Assembly: GCA_004431415.1 (NCBI GenBank)
Contig: QPMI01000484.1
Coordinates: 62,001 to 126,000 of the forward strand
DNA: 64,000 nucleotides
Source of the DNA: Cyanophora paradoxa
Lineage: Eukaryota; Glaucocystophyceae; Cyanophorales; Cyanophoraceae
Direction: 5' to 3'
In this document: piece after piece, positions 8,984 through 21,200 of the stretch
Layout of the letters: each line of letters starts with the position of its first letter
Position numbering within the stretch: the first letter of the stretch is position 1
Translations under genes and position numbers: made by a program
The notes under the pieces: model-generated
What the model was told of the DNA's origin: nothing
The model's database searches: none
The model's input: only the letters and a program-made list of their open reading frames with translations

Positions 8984-11900
8984 ATGGACGACCCGGATGC
9001 GATTCTGCGGCGCCTGGTGCCGCAGCTGGCGTACACGGATGGCGCGCTGCCGAAGAGCACTCCGCACCTTCGCCCGGTGCGAACGAAGCTCGGCGGCCCG
9101 CGGGAAAGAAAGCTCAGCTGCCGGCGCCTGGGATTGGGGCTGCGATTGGGGCTCGTTCTCACCTCCGTTCCCCGCTCTGGGGCCGCGCACGCAGCTCCGC
9201 GGGGCGGCGCTGTTCGCCGACATCGTCGGGGTGCGAGGCCGCCCGCCCGCCCGCCCGCGCCTCTTCGAATTCAGCCGCCGAAGCTTTAGCCTGAACCCGC
9301 CCCCGCGCCCGCCCGCCCGCAGTTCAGCGGCCTCTCCGCGCGCCTGGCGGACGACGCGGAGCGCCTCTCGAGCTTCCTGAGCCTCCTGCTGGACGGGATG
9401 GCGTCCCTGGTCGAGAGCGGCGGCGGCGACGTCGTGAAGCTCGCCGGGGACAGCGTCATCGCCGTCTTCCCGGCCGAGTCTTCGGAGCCCGGGGCGGGGG
9501 CGGGGGCGGGGGCGGGGGCGGGGGCGGCGGCCTCCTCGGCGCCGCCGCCGCCGGGCGAGGAGGCGGCTCGGGCCTTGCTTTGCGGCCTGGAGCTCGCGCG
9601 GGCCGTGCCCCAGCTCCTGCGGCGGGGCGCCCCCGCCGGGCGCGTCGCCCTCCGCGTCGGTACCCCCTCCCCTTCTTCCCCCCCCCCTCTCCCCCGACCC
9701 GACCCGCCTTCGCCCTGACCGGCGGTCGGCGCAGGCATCGGGTGCGGTCCGCTGTACGGGGCCCACGTCGGCACGGCCGGGCACCGCGTCGAGTTCTTCG
9801 TGGGGGGTACGGCCGTCACGCAGGCGCGCCCCCGCCCCTCTACCCCCCCTCCGCACATGTACCCCGGCTCAGGCTCGAGCAGGCGTTCCGTGCCCAGGAG
9901 CGGGCGGGGCCCGGCGAGGTCGTACTGTCCGCAGACGCGCGCGCCGCCCTTCTGCCGCTTGGGGCCCTCTCGGCCCGGCCCGCCCCGGCCCCGGCCCCGG
10001 CCTCGGCTCCCGGCGGCCCCCCCTCGACGCCCCTGGGCGCCGCCTCCTCCGCCCGCTCGCTCGCCCCATCGGCCTCGGCCTCGTCGTCGTCCCTCGGGGC
10101 CGGCCGCCCCGTTGTTTCGCGTACCCCCGCGTTCCTCTCCCGGCTCCTGGCCCGCCTTCGCTGCGGCTCCGCCACCGACCCGAGCGATCACGGCGAGGAA
10201 GGGGACGGGAACGGCGGGGACGGGGCAGGGGGGTACGCCTTCTTCGTGGCGCGCTCGTTCCGGCCGCACCCGCGGGCGGGGCCCTCGGCGGGGCCCTCTG
10301 CTCCCCTCTCCCGCGCCGTATCCCTCCGCGGGACGCGGCGGTTGTCCCCTCCCGAGAACGGGGTGTACCCCCTGACCCCCTCCGGCCTGCGTACCCCCGC
10401 CTCCGTCTCCAACAACGTTTCGGGGGTATTCGCCTTTGGCGGGCCCCACTCGGCCGACGCGTCGATGCGGCGGCTGCGACCGCTGCAGCTGGCGGAGGGG
10501 GGTACGTCTTTCTCGCATTCGGAGCGGCTGCGCGCGTACGTCCCGTGGCCAGTCCGCGAGCGACTCGACGCACGCCAGGTACCCCCGCGCCCCCCCCCCC
10601 CCCCCCCCCGCCCACTATCTATCTATTTATCCATCTATGTATTCTACTACTACTACTAGCTAGCTAGCTTCTAGAAGTAACTCTAAATGGGCTATTTTCT
10701 TCTTCTACTGCTTCTTCTTCTTCTCACTCTTGACCATTTGCAGGGCGCATTCCTCGCCGAGCTGCGCCCCCTCTCCGTGCTCTTCCTGGCGCTGCCCCCC
10801 GCCCTCCTCGACCCGGGGGACCCGGCCGGCCTCGCCGCGCTCAACGCGGCCGTGGAGGCCGTCGAGGCGGCCGCCGCCGAGCACGGCGGCTCCGTCCGCC
10901 AGGTAAAAACCAACTAGCTTCTTTAGCCGACCAGCTTCTTTGCATGCTGCTGGCTCTATAAGGAAACGCACTAGAACGCGTTCTTTTCTTAAGAATATCC
11001 AGATATGTTCTTCTGACCCCTAGATCTCCGCCTCCGCCCCTGCGGCAGGTTGCGCTGGACGACAAGGGCATGGTCGCCATCGCCGCCTTCGGCCTCCCCT
11101 TCCAGCTCCACGAGGGTGCGCCATGGCCACGCCAGAGCAGAGCATAGAGCCCGGTCTAGAGCTTAGAAGTCAAAGCTGAGGCTGAAATCGAGGCTGAGGC
11201 TGAGGCTGAGGCTGAGGCTGAGGCTACAGCTAAAGCTGAAACTTGGAAGTTAAAAGAGTTTAGAACGAGATCTTAGAGCGCCTTCGGCCTCCCCTTCCAG
11301 CTCCACGAGGGTGCGCCAAAGCTCAGTCTGAACTAAAGAGTTAGAACTAAGGCTTAGTTAGAACGGGTGCGCCAAGTTATGTTAAAGAGTTTAGAACTAA
11401 ATCTAGAGCGTCCTAAGCTTAACGGGCCATTGTATATTGCCGCCTTTGGCCTCCTCTGCCAGCTCCACGAGGGTGCGCCATGCGAGATCCTAGAGCCGAA
11501 AGACGTGGCGCTTAAGCTGAAGGCAGAAGCGTTCCTCGCGCTCGGCCCGCGAGGAGGAGGGCTCACCCGCCTTTGCCCCCAGACGACTAAGCTAGCTAAG
11601 CTAGCGTGTAATCTTACGTACTAAGGCTAACTTAGACTAATTATAAGCTGATCTTGGGCATCACCTAAGCCAGCGTCTTGCGCTTCTCGCGTTCGGCCCG
11701 CTTGCTCGCTCACCCGGCCTCGCCCCCAGACGACCCGGTGCGGGCGCTGCGGGCGGCGCAGGGGGCGCGCCGGCGGCTGCGGGCCGCGTGCGGCGGGTGG
11801 GAGGCCCCCGCGGGGGTCGCCACGGGCGCCGTCTTTGTGGGCCTCGTGGGCGCCAAGGCCCGCTCCGAGTACATGCTGGTCCGCCCCTTTCGATCTACCT

Positions 11901-14900
11901 CGGAACGATCTATCTTTTTAAACAGAATAGGAACCAAGATCTACTTCTAATCTAATTTCTGCTCAGGTGGGAGACGCGGTTGTGACGGCGGCGCGGCTGA
12001 TGTCCAAGTCGGGCGGGGGCGGGGGCGGGGGCGGGGGCGGGGCGGGGCGGCTGCTGTGCTGCTTCGAGACGTACCGGCGGGCGGCCGCGCACGTCGAGCT
12101 GCGCGAGCTCGCCCCCGCCCGCCTCAAGGGAAAGGTCCGTTTGCCCTGCACTCCTTCATTCGCGTCTGTCTATGATGGCGCGTGAGCGAGCGGAACTGAC
12201 CGGCGGCGCGCGTTCGCGCGCGCGGTGCGGCAGGCGGTGCCGGTGCGGGTCTTCGAGGCGGGGGAGGGCCCCCCCGGGCCCCGCCTCTCCCGCTGGAGCG
12301 CCTGGGGCCGCCAGGTCCGTCCCTCCGCGAGACGTCCTTGAAAGACTCTTTCTTAGTAAGAGCTTAAGAACTTAAGAACTTAAGAACCTGATGGGGCGAG
12401 TCCGATTAGAACTTAAGATAGACTTGGGACGCCCCTGAGACGCTCTCTGAGGAGCTCGCAACAGGTCGCCGGCATCGACGAGTCCTTTGCACCCCCCTCG
12501 TCGCGGAATCTGAAGGCCGCGGTACCCCCCGAGCCCCTGGGGCGGGCCCACGAGCTCTCGGCCTTCGAGGCGGCCCTCGACCGGCTCCAAGCCGGCGGGC
12601 CCGGGGGGGTACTGGTGCTCTCGGGCGAGGCCGGCCTCGGCAAGTCGGCGTGCCTCGCGGCAATGGAGGCGGCCGCAGCCTCCGTACCCCCCTCCGCCCG
12701 CTCCGCCTTCGCCTTTTCTGTGGCGCGGGCCGAGGCCGACCCGCTGGAGCGAAGAGAGCCTTTCTTCGCCCTAAGGCGGCCCCTCGGCGCCCTCCTAGGA
12801 GCCCTCTGCCCCTCGGACACGCCCCCCGCCGCCCGCGCCGAGGTCCGTCCGATCGATCGCGAAGCCTTCCGCCCTCCCTCCGCCCCGTTCTCCGCTGACC
12901 GCTCGTCAGCTGTGGCGCCGCCGGATCGAGGAGGCCCTCCTAGGAGCCCCGCCCGAGCTGAAGAAGCACGTACCCCTCCTCGCCTCCGTCCTCCCCCTGG
13001 ATCCGGATGCTTCCGTACCCGGCCCGGGCTCCTTCCCCCCGGGCGGACCCGCCTACGAGGCCCGCTCTGCTCTCTTTGCAGAGCTGTTGCGGCGGGCGGG
13101 GACGGCGCCGCCGCCGCCGCCGCGGGGGTCAGAGGAACGTTCCTCGTCCGCCGTTCCTCCTCCTCCCCCCCCGCCCCTCGTCCTCCTCGTGGACGACGCC
13201 CAGGACCTCGACGATGCCTCCTGGGAGCTCCTCTCCGAATGGGACTTCTCGGCCCGACCCGCGCTCCTCGTCCTCGCCCACCGCCCCTTCTCCTCCTCCT
13301 CGGAGACCCCGGCCCCGCCCGGCCCCGCCCCGCCCGCCTCCTCTTCGTCCCTCCGCCTTGCGCCCTCCGGCTTCTCGGCGCTCCCGCGGCGCCTCTTCCC
13401 GGCCCCCTCCGCCCCGGCGCCCTACGGCCCGCCTCGCCTTGACCCCGGATCCGGAGGCCTCCTGGGTACCCTCCTCGACCCGTCCTCCTCCTCGTCGTCC
13501 TCCTCGGGACACGAGGGCGGATCAAATCACTCGGGCTCGGGAACCGGGGATCCAATTCAGAATTCGAAGCCGGCGTGGGCGATGCCCCGCGGGCCGCGGC
13601 CCCCGCCGCCCCTCGCCTCGCTCCTCGACCGCCTTCCGCGCTCCTCGTCGCTCTGCCTTCGGCTCGAGCCGTTGCCGCCCGACGAGACCCGACGCCTCGC
13701 CGCGCGCGCCCTCGGCGTCGCGCCCGGCGCCGTACCCCCGGCGGCGCTGGCCGCCCTGCAGGACCTGGCGGGGGGTAGCCCCCTCTTCGCCGTCGAGATC
13801 CTCGCTCAGCTCCAGCGCGCCGGCCTCGTGCGAACGAAGCTTTCTTTTCGTCCGTTCTGTTCGCGTACCCCCCTCACGCGCGCTCCGTTCGCAGCTCCGA
13901 ATCGTCCCGCGGAGCTCGCTGGCCCCTGGGGCGGCGGCGGCGGCGGCGGCGGCCGGCGCCCCAGAGCCGGCGCCGGGCACCTCCTGCCCGGATCAAGTCT
14001 CGTCCTCAGACGACGCCGCTTCCTCCCCCCACGCTGTGCTGCTGGCGGAGGGCTTTGAGGAGGCCGCGGGGCGCGAGGCGGCGCGCTCGGAGCGGCTGCG
14101 CGCCCTCGTCCTCGCCCGCGTCGACCGCCTCAGGTGAGAAGCTGTATGGATGGATAGGATACCTCTTAAGGATGTGAGATAGGATATGATAGGCGTGCCC
14201 CGCGCTCCCCACTGCCTATGTCACCGAAGTCTAACAGCATCTAAGAGGTCTAAAAGTGTAGATTCATCTGGACTAGAAGTCTAGTCTACAAGTCTAGAAG
14301 AAGAAGAAGGAGAAGGAGCGTCTTGGAGTTCTAAGAAGCTTTCTACTGCCTTTCTCACCTCGAATCTCGCCCCAGGCCCTGGGCCCAGCTCCTCCTCAAG
14401 GCCGCCGCCGTCCTCGGCCGCGCGTTCCCCGCCGACGCCCTCTGGGGTACCCCCCCTCCGCTCCCCCCTCCCTCCCTCCCTCCCTCCAGGCCCACCTGAG
14501 CGACTTCGTTCTTCGCTGGCAGGTCTGTACGGGAAGGTGGCGGGGGCGCGGGGCGGCGGCTCGCTGCTCCCCGGCCGGTTCCGCGAGGACGCGCTGTCCC
14601 TATTGGAGGCCGAAGGCTTCCTCCGCCCCTGCGACGCCCCCCGCGCCGCCGAGCTCGCCCCTCTACCCCCCTCCTCCTCTTCTTCCTCCTCACCTGAGCA
14701 CCTCTTCTTCCCCTCTGGCCTCGTTTGGGCCGCCTGCTACGAGCTCCTGCCCCGCCCCCAGCGCGAGGCGGTGCGTCTTCGCCGTGTTACTCCCTACATC
14801 TCCTCGGATGATTCGTTTCTCAGATGCACGCGGACGCGGCGCGGTGGTTCGAGGGCGGGCTGAGGGCGTCATCCGGTACCCCCCGGGGGCGGCTCCCCGG

Positions 14901-17509
14901 GCTGCGGCTCCTGGCCCACCACTGGGGCGCCGCGGGCGACGAGGGCCTCGAGAACGCCGCCCAGTGTCCGTACCCCCTCAGCTTTCCCCGCTTAGCTTCG
15001 CTTGCTGTACCCCCGCTGACGTCGAAGCGTTCCCGCACCCCTCCAGACGGCGAGCGCGCGGCGTGGGAGGCGATCCGAGCCGGGCGGCCGCAAGTCGCGG
15101 CGGCGCTCTGCCCGACCCTCTTCCGCCCCGGCGTGCGCGCGCCGTACCCCCCGGGGGCCCGGCTCCGTCCTTCTCCAGGCCCCGTATCTAAATTTAGAGC
15201 TTCGTTCGCAGGGCCGGGAGCCGGCGGAGAGCGCGGCGCTGCTCGCGACCCTCGCGGCGGCGGAGCTCGAGGCGGGGTACGAGTCGCAGGCCGAGGCCCA
15301 CGCGATTGCGGTACCCCCTCCCGTCTCCCTCCCCCCTTCCCTTCCAATCCCTTACCCCTGGACGCCCCGCAGGCGCTGGAGCGCGGGGGGTACTGGGGCG
15401 GCCCGCCGCGCGCGGCCGGACTCCTGAAGCTCGCGGGGGCAGCCCTCCTCGCGGCTCTACCCCCCCGCCGGCGCCGCCGCGGGGCGGCCGGCGCCGGGCC
15501 CCCCTCGCCGGGGGTACAGGGCGCGGACCCGGTGGTAGAGGGCGCATGGCCCCGGAAGGCATCGGACGCGTTTCCGAGCAGCGGCTCCAGCGCGGCGGAG
15601 GGGTACCCCCGCGCCGCCTCCCCCGGCCCGGAGGTCCCCTGGGGCCCCGGGGAGGTGGGTACCGCCGACGGCCCCGAGGACGCCGCCTCTTCCCGCCCCG
15701 CCGTGCGCCTTCTTCTTCGTACCCCCCTCCTTCCCGCCCCCCCTCTCCACCTTAATCCGACCCGCTTCGTTCGCAGTCGGCGGCGGAGCTGGGGGGCCAG
15801 CCGCCGGCCGCCGTCCTTCGGCTCGCGGAGGAGCTGAGGGCCATGGACGCAGCCGCCAGGGACCGGCCCGCCTCCGCCTCTTCCCGCTCCCTCTTCGGCC
15901 CCTTTCGCCGCTTCAGCTTCACTGGATCGGGCTCGAAACCAAGATCGGGGGTACCGGTGGCGAACCGCGTCCCGTCGACGAACGCCATACCCCGGGCCCT
16001 ACTCTCGGCCGCGGCGGCCGCGGCGGCCGCGTCCGGTGGCCAAAAGGAAGGAGACGAAGGAGAAGGGAAAGGCCGGGGTGGGGGGTACGAGGACGGCTCG
16101 AAGCCGGCGAGGAGACCCTCGGAGGCCGCAACGCGGCCTCGGCTCTCGCGGGGGCCCCATTCCACCTCCTCCTCGTCCCCCTCGTCCTCCTCCTCGGAGG
16201 TCGACGCGGCCCGGGCGTACCGGGTACTGGGCGAGATCGAGCTCGCCCGGGGCGCCCCCCGCGCGGCCCTCTTCGCCGCGCTTCGGGCGCTGGCCCTCCT
16301 AGGAGCGGACCCGCCGGCGGCATCCGGCGCGGCCGCTGCTGCTGCTGCCTCCGCTGCTCCACAAAGAGGCCGCCGCGGCCGCCGCACCAGCATCAACCAG
16401 GCCCCGCTTCCAGCGGAGGCGGTGGCGGCGCCCCCTCCTCCTCCTCCCGCCTCCGGCCCGCACGCCTCGGAGGCCCTCGCGGCCCGCATCCTCGTCGCCT
16501 CTACGGCCGCGCACTTCGCTCCGCTGCGGCGCGCCGCCCGCGCCGCCCTCCGGTCGTCCCTGAAGGGGATCGAGGGCCCCGGGCCGCCCCCGCCCCGCGT
16601 CGCCGCCCTCGCCGCCGCCGCCGCCCTCGGGCCGGCCGGCGCCGACTCGGACCTGCCTTCCGTCCTCGCTGCCCGCGCCCTCGCGGGCGCCGTCCGCGCC
16701 CCCGCCGCCGCCCCAGCAGCTCGCTGGGCGCGGGCGAGCCGGCGGCCGCGCCCTCGGGGCTAGAGGAAGCGCTGTTAATCGCGGCCGTCTGCGGGGCGGA
16801 CCTCCCCCGGCCTCCGCCCTCCCGGCCCCGCCCCGCGCCGCCGCCGCCGAGGGCGCCGCCTCGTCGGCCGCGCTCGCCTCGGCCGCCGCCACCTGCGCCC
16901 TCGCCCTGCGCGGCGGCGGCCCCGCCGCCTCGCTTGCCGAGGCGGCCGCCTACGAGGCCCGCGCCCGCGCCGCCGCCGCGGGCCTCAGCGGCCCGCGCGT
17001 CCCGCCCCGGGCCCGCGCCGCCCTCCTCGCCGCGCGGGCCCTCCTCGCCGGCTTGAAGGAGAAAGAAGGAGGAGCCGCCAGCTCCGGCTCCGGCTCAAGC
17101 CCGGGCATGGCTCTGCCTCTGGCTCTGGAAGCCGCGGCCCTTGTCTCGAACCTCCCGCCCCCCTGCGGGCCCCTCGACGCGCCCCTCGCCGCCCTCCTCG
17201 CCCGCGCCGCCCTCTCCGCCCTAATCGTACGTATCCACTCGCCTCGTCCTGGCCCTCGCCCTTCCGCTTCTGACTTTGACGGCGCGAATGATTTCGCAGG
17301 CGGCCGGCGTCTTCCGGGGCGGCTCGGGCTCGGATCCGGAGCGCGCCGCGGCCTGGGGCCTCGTTCGCTGCGCGGAGGCTGCGGCCGGCGCGGCCGGCGG
17401 CGCGGGCCCCGGCGCCCGCCGCCTCGCGAGGGCCCACCTCGAGGCGATGCGGCGCGCCGCCGGCGGGCGGCTCGGAGCCGGAGACTCGGGCGGCGTTGTG
17501 GACATCTAG
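8984..17509 (+). CDS. Soluble adenylyl cyclase (ADCY10-like), multi-exon
   Basis: Makes cAMP from ATP; animal homologues respond to bicarbonate and calcium. ATG 8,984 (MDDPDAILRRLVPQL) is followed by an intron GTGCGA...CGCAG. The C1 cyclase domain (9,190-9,900) has both metal-binding Asp: ALFADIVGFSGLSA, and VVKLAGDSVIAVFP with the adenine-binding Lys. C2 (10,744-12,320) shows LRPLSVLFLALP, DDKGMVAIAAFGLPF and SEYMLVGDAVVTAARLM. In C2 the transition-state Asn of the family NLAAR motif is Val (VTAAR), while the Arg is kept. After an FEAALDRL region comes a P-loop, VLSGEAGLGKSACL (12,610), and a Walker B, LVLLVDDAQDLDDASWELL (13,180), of the sAC NTPase. The remaining exons are Ala-rich, probably helical, to the stop at 17,509 (SGGVVDI). 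Many exon borders in the GC-rich middle are uncertain. Confidence 0.88.
11064..11745 (+). repeat. Repeated exon-end/donor and acceptor copies inside an intron of the cyclase gene
   Basis: The exon end CAGCTCCACGAGG plus donor GTGCGCCA (11,102-11,123) recurs with its preceding 20 or so bases at 11,279-11,319 and 11,442-11,480. The acceptor side is also doubled: GCCCCCAGACGAC occurs at about 11,574 and again at the functional acceptor near 11,725. A GAGGCT hexamer array fills 11,184-11,226. Confidence 0.85.
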
Positions 17510-18246
17510 CTATTCCTAGTTTGATTAGCCGCTATATAGCTAGTTTGATTATCATGATTTGGAGTTTCAAGTAACAATAAATAGTACTTGTGAATAGTGC
17601 TTCCGTCACATGCACATGTACAGGCTCAGTGACCGCCTCGAAATGGAAACTTTCTCTTGACAATTTCAAGGGTTTGAGCCCGACTCGCGGCGAGCTCGAG
17701 CCCGAGGAATCCGTCGAGCCGACGGTCGGGGCCGGGGGCCGGGCCCTGCATGCGCCCCGGGCCCGGAGCTCGGCCTCGAGCTCAGGGCCTCGGAGCCTCA
17801 GAGGCCGCCCGGGCGCCCGGCCACGGTGGGCTAGCTATAGCTACAGGGGACGACGCGGGGCCTCTCACCGGCAGAGCCCGCGGGGCAGAGCGTAGCCTCA
17901 CTCACTCTGGAAGTCATCATGATACTTTGATGATAACGGCAGTAGCCACTGAAGTAGTACTGGGGCACGCCGTCATGATGCATTTGCAGGGAGCCTGGAG
18001 GGCACAATAAAAAATAACGCGACACGCGATAACTATCCAAAGCACTGGGCCAGTGATATGACTGCACAGAACTCGCAATAACTGACTGACCATGACGACC
18101 CTGCAGCTGAAAGATTGAATATACCAATAACAAGAGCACAAAGCAATGCGACCCTGCAGCTGCGATGCCGCCCACGATGCACTTATCTCGCTAAAAGAAA
18201 AAGCTCAAGCTATGCACATAATGAAGTCTCGGAAGCTAAAGAGCGC
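17510..18246. other. Convergent 3' intergenic region
   Basis: Lies between the stop codons of the cyclase (plus) and the LRR gene (minus). An AATAAA at 17,577-17,582, 68 bases after the cyclase stop, could be its polyadenylation signal. 17,690-17,830 is GC-rich and 17,890-18,230 is AT-richer; no gene is supported. Confidence 0.4.
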
Positions 18247-21200
18247 CTACGCCTGCGCCTGCGCCTGCGCCTGAGCCTGCTGTTCCCGCTGCTTCTTCGT
18301 GACGCGGGACGTCTGCGCCCAGCTCGGCTGCTCGATCTTCCCGATGCGCCACTCCGGCAGCGGGATCTGCGAGCGGCCGGCGCTGGGCGGCGTCGACTTG
18401 CGCTCCGGGCCGATGGGCGCGGGCGAGACGGGGAGCGTGGGGAGGGGCAGCGGGGCCATCGCTTCGTCCTCGCTGGACCGGCGCGGGGCCGGGCGCCCCG
18501 CCGCCTGTTCCGGCTCCGGTTCCCTGGGGGGGCTCTCCTCGTGGCGCGGGGGGGTACGCGCCGCTTTGGGGACGGGTACCGGGATCGCCGAGGGCGAGAG
18601 CGGCGCCGGCCGCGGGGCGGGCCGCCGGGCGTCGCGGGCCGGCTTCTGGGGCGGGGCGAGCTGCGCGGCGTCCTGGCTCGTGCGGAGGGCCGACGTCTCC
18701 CGCCCGCCCTCCTCTCCTTCGGAGGCCGGGGCCGGGGGCGGAAGCGGAGGAGGGGGCGGAGGAGGGGAGGCGCCGAGGGCCGCGGCGCGGGCGGCCCGGC
18801 GGCCCGCGCGGTCACCCTTGACCGAGCTCGAGGGCGCCGGGCCGTCCGTGGCTGCCCGCAACTGCGACTGGATCTGCGGGGTACCGGAAATGAGCGCCGG
18901 CCCGGCCTGGGCGGGCGAGCCGAAGTTCGAAAAGCGGCACCGCGGCGATTCGAGCCATGATCCCTTCGTACTCCGCGCTGCCGGGCGCCCTCTTCCCGGA
19001 AGAAGGCGGCGCGGGCGCCGGCGGCGTCCCGTGCGGCCGGTCGGTCCCCGGGCTCAGCGTCTGCTGCTGGTCGGGCGCCGCCGCCGCCGGCCCAAGCGAA
19101 GACGTCGAAGAAAAAAAAGATGGCGTGCGCGCCTCCTGCTGCCGCAGCACTCGAGCTCAGCGGACAGCGGAAGAAAGGAGGAAACGGGCGCACGGGCGCG
19201 GCGACGGGGGCCGAGCGCCTGGCGGAGAGCTCGGAGACTTCCCTCCTAAACTCCTCCTCGAGGCCCCGCACCGTCGTCAGGAGCGAAGCCACCGAGTCCC
19301 GCGTGGCTGCGGAGGGGGGTACGGGTCAGCGCGACCCGCCCGTGACTCACCACTGAATCGGTGACTCACGCACCGTAGTAGGTCTGGCCGAGGAAGGAGA
19401 GGCTGGGGGGCCCGGCGCCGCCCCCGTTCCCGCCATCGATCTCGGGGGCTCCCGACTCGGGCGGCGTGGCGCCGGCCCCCGCCCCCGCCCGCTGCTGCTT
19501 GCGGCGCGGGGGGGTAGACGCGACGTGCTCGGAGGGCGGGGCGACGAGCGCGGGGCCCGCGGGCTGGCGGGCCGCCGCGCCCTCCGCCGCCGCGGCCGCC
19601 TCGGCGGCCGCCGCCGCGGCACGCGCCTTGGCGCGCGCGGGAGAGCCGCTGGGAGCCGAGGCGGGCGTCCGGGGCGCGAGGGCCGGCGAGGCCGGCGCCG
19701 ACGCCGCCGCCGCAGCCGCGGGGGCTCGGCGGGGGGCGCGACGGAGAGGACGGGGCCGGGGCCCGCGGGGACGGGGCCGCCTCGTTCGCGGGGTACGCCG
19801 AAGGCCGCTGGGGGGCGGTGGAGGTGGGCGAGAAGAACGGGTTCACCTTTGGCGCGACAGAGGAGGAAGGGGTGGGCGAACGCGGCCGAGGAACGGGCGG
19901 GGGAGCGGTCGCCTGCGAGGGGAGCGCCGGCCCGCTGAGGGGCGGCGGGCGCGCCAGCGTGGCCGACTCGCGTCGGCGGGGCGGGGAGGAGGGCGCCGGC
20001 GTGGCGCCGGGCGGGGCGGCCGGGAGGAGTGGCTCGGGCCCGGCCGGGCCGCCGAGCTCCGTACCCGGGTTCGGGCTCGGGCGGACGGCGCCGTACCCGA
20101 GGCGAGGGGGCGTCCGGGGGTACCGGAGGCGGCGGGGCCGGCGGGCCTCAAGGAGGGCCGCGGGCCCTGGGCCGGCCCGCCGTCGGGGCCCGGGGAGGCG
20201 ATGCAGGGCGCCCCGCCGCAGCTGCTCCCGCCGCCGCCGACGACGCTCTGGTCGAGGAGCGCCGCGGAGAGTTCGAGGGCGCGAACTACGGAGGCGCCGG
20301 CGCCGGAGCCGGGGCCGGCCGCGCCGCGGGCCGGCGTGGATCCGGAGCGGGCGCCGGCGCCCGTCGCCCCCTCCAGGAACCTGAGCGGCGAGCTGGGGCG
20401 CCGCGTCGAGTGGAAGAACGCCGAGGCGGGGCCGCCCGAAGAGGAGGAGGCCGCCCCCGGGGCCCCCGGGCCCGCGGCGAGGCGGCGGCCGACGCGGGCT
20501 GGGAGGAGGCGGCCGAGCCTGCCGCGAGGCCGAAGCCTCCCCAGGAGCGCGGCGCGCTGGCGCTCCGGCGGCGGGCCGAGTAGGCTTCGGCCTCGGCCGC
20601 AGCCATGCTGCTCCGGTCTAGGAGGACAGAGGCGTCGAAGGAGACTCCTAGGTCCGCCTGAGCCCCGGCGGCCGCCGCCGCCACGGCCGCCGACGCGGCC
20701 GCGGCCGCCGCCGCCGCCGCCATCGCCGCCGCGTGGGGCCCGTTGGCGGGCACCACCGAAGTCTCTCTGGACCGGGACGTGGATGGGGCTGGGGCCCAGG
20801 CCACCGCCGCCGGCTGGGGCTGGGGCTGGGGCGCGGCGAGGGCGAGGGGCGGCGGGGCGCCGCGCGACGGGTCGGCGCTCCGCGAGCGGGCGCGGGGCGG
20901 CGGGCTGGAGGCCGGGCGTCCGGCCTGGCGCGCCCCCTCCGCACATACACGGAAGGCGAGCCGCCGCCGCCGCCGCTGCCGTCCCGGCGCAGCGTGCGGC
21001 GGCGGCTGATCGGGGAGGAGGCAGCGGGCGGCTCCGGCGGCTGCGAGGCGTGCCGCCGGCGGCCCCGGCGGCGAGCGCTGAGGGAGGGAGAGGCGGCGAG
21101 GCGGCGGGGGCGGGGCGGCGAAGCCGAGCGAGAGGGGGACAAGGAGGAGGAGGACGAGGAAGCGGAACGAGAGGCGGGGGCCGAGCGGGCGGCGGCGGCG

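Noticed and set aside
9286-10518. 410-codon minus-strand open frame
   Set aside because: Overlaps the C1 cyclase exons on the other strand; composition is GC-driven.
12413-13555. 380-codon minus-strand open frame
   Set aside because: Opposite the soluble cyclase P-loop exons, which carry Walker A and B motifs; this frame is Arg/Gly-rich filler.
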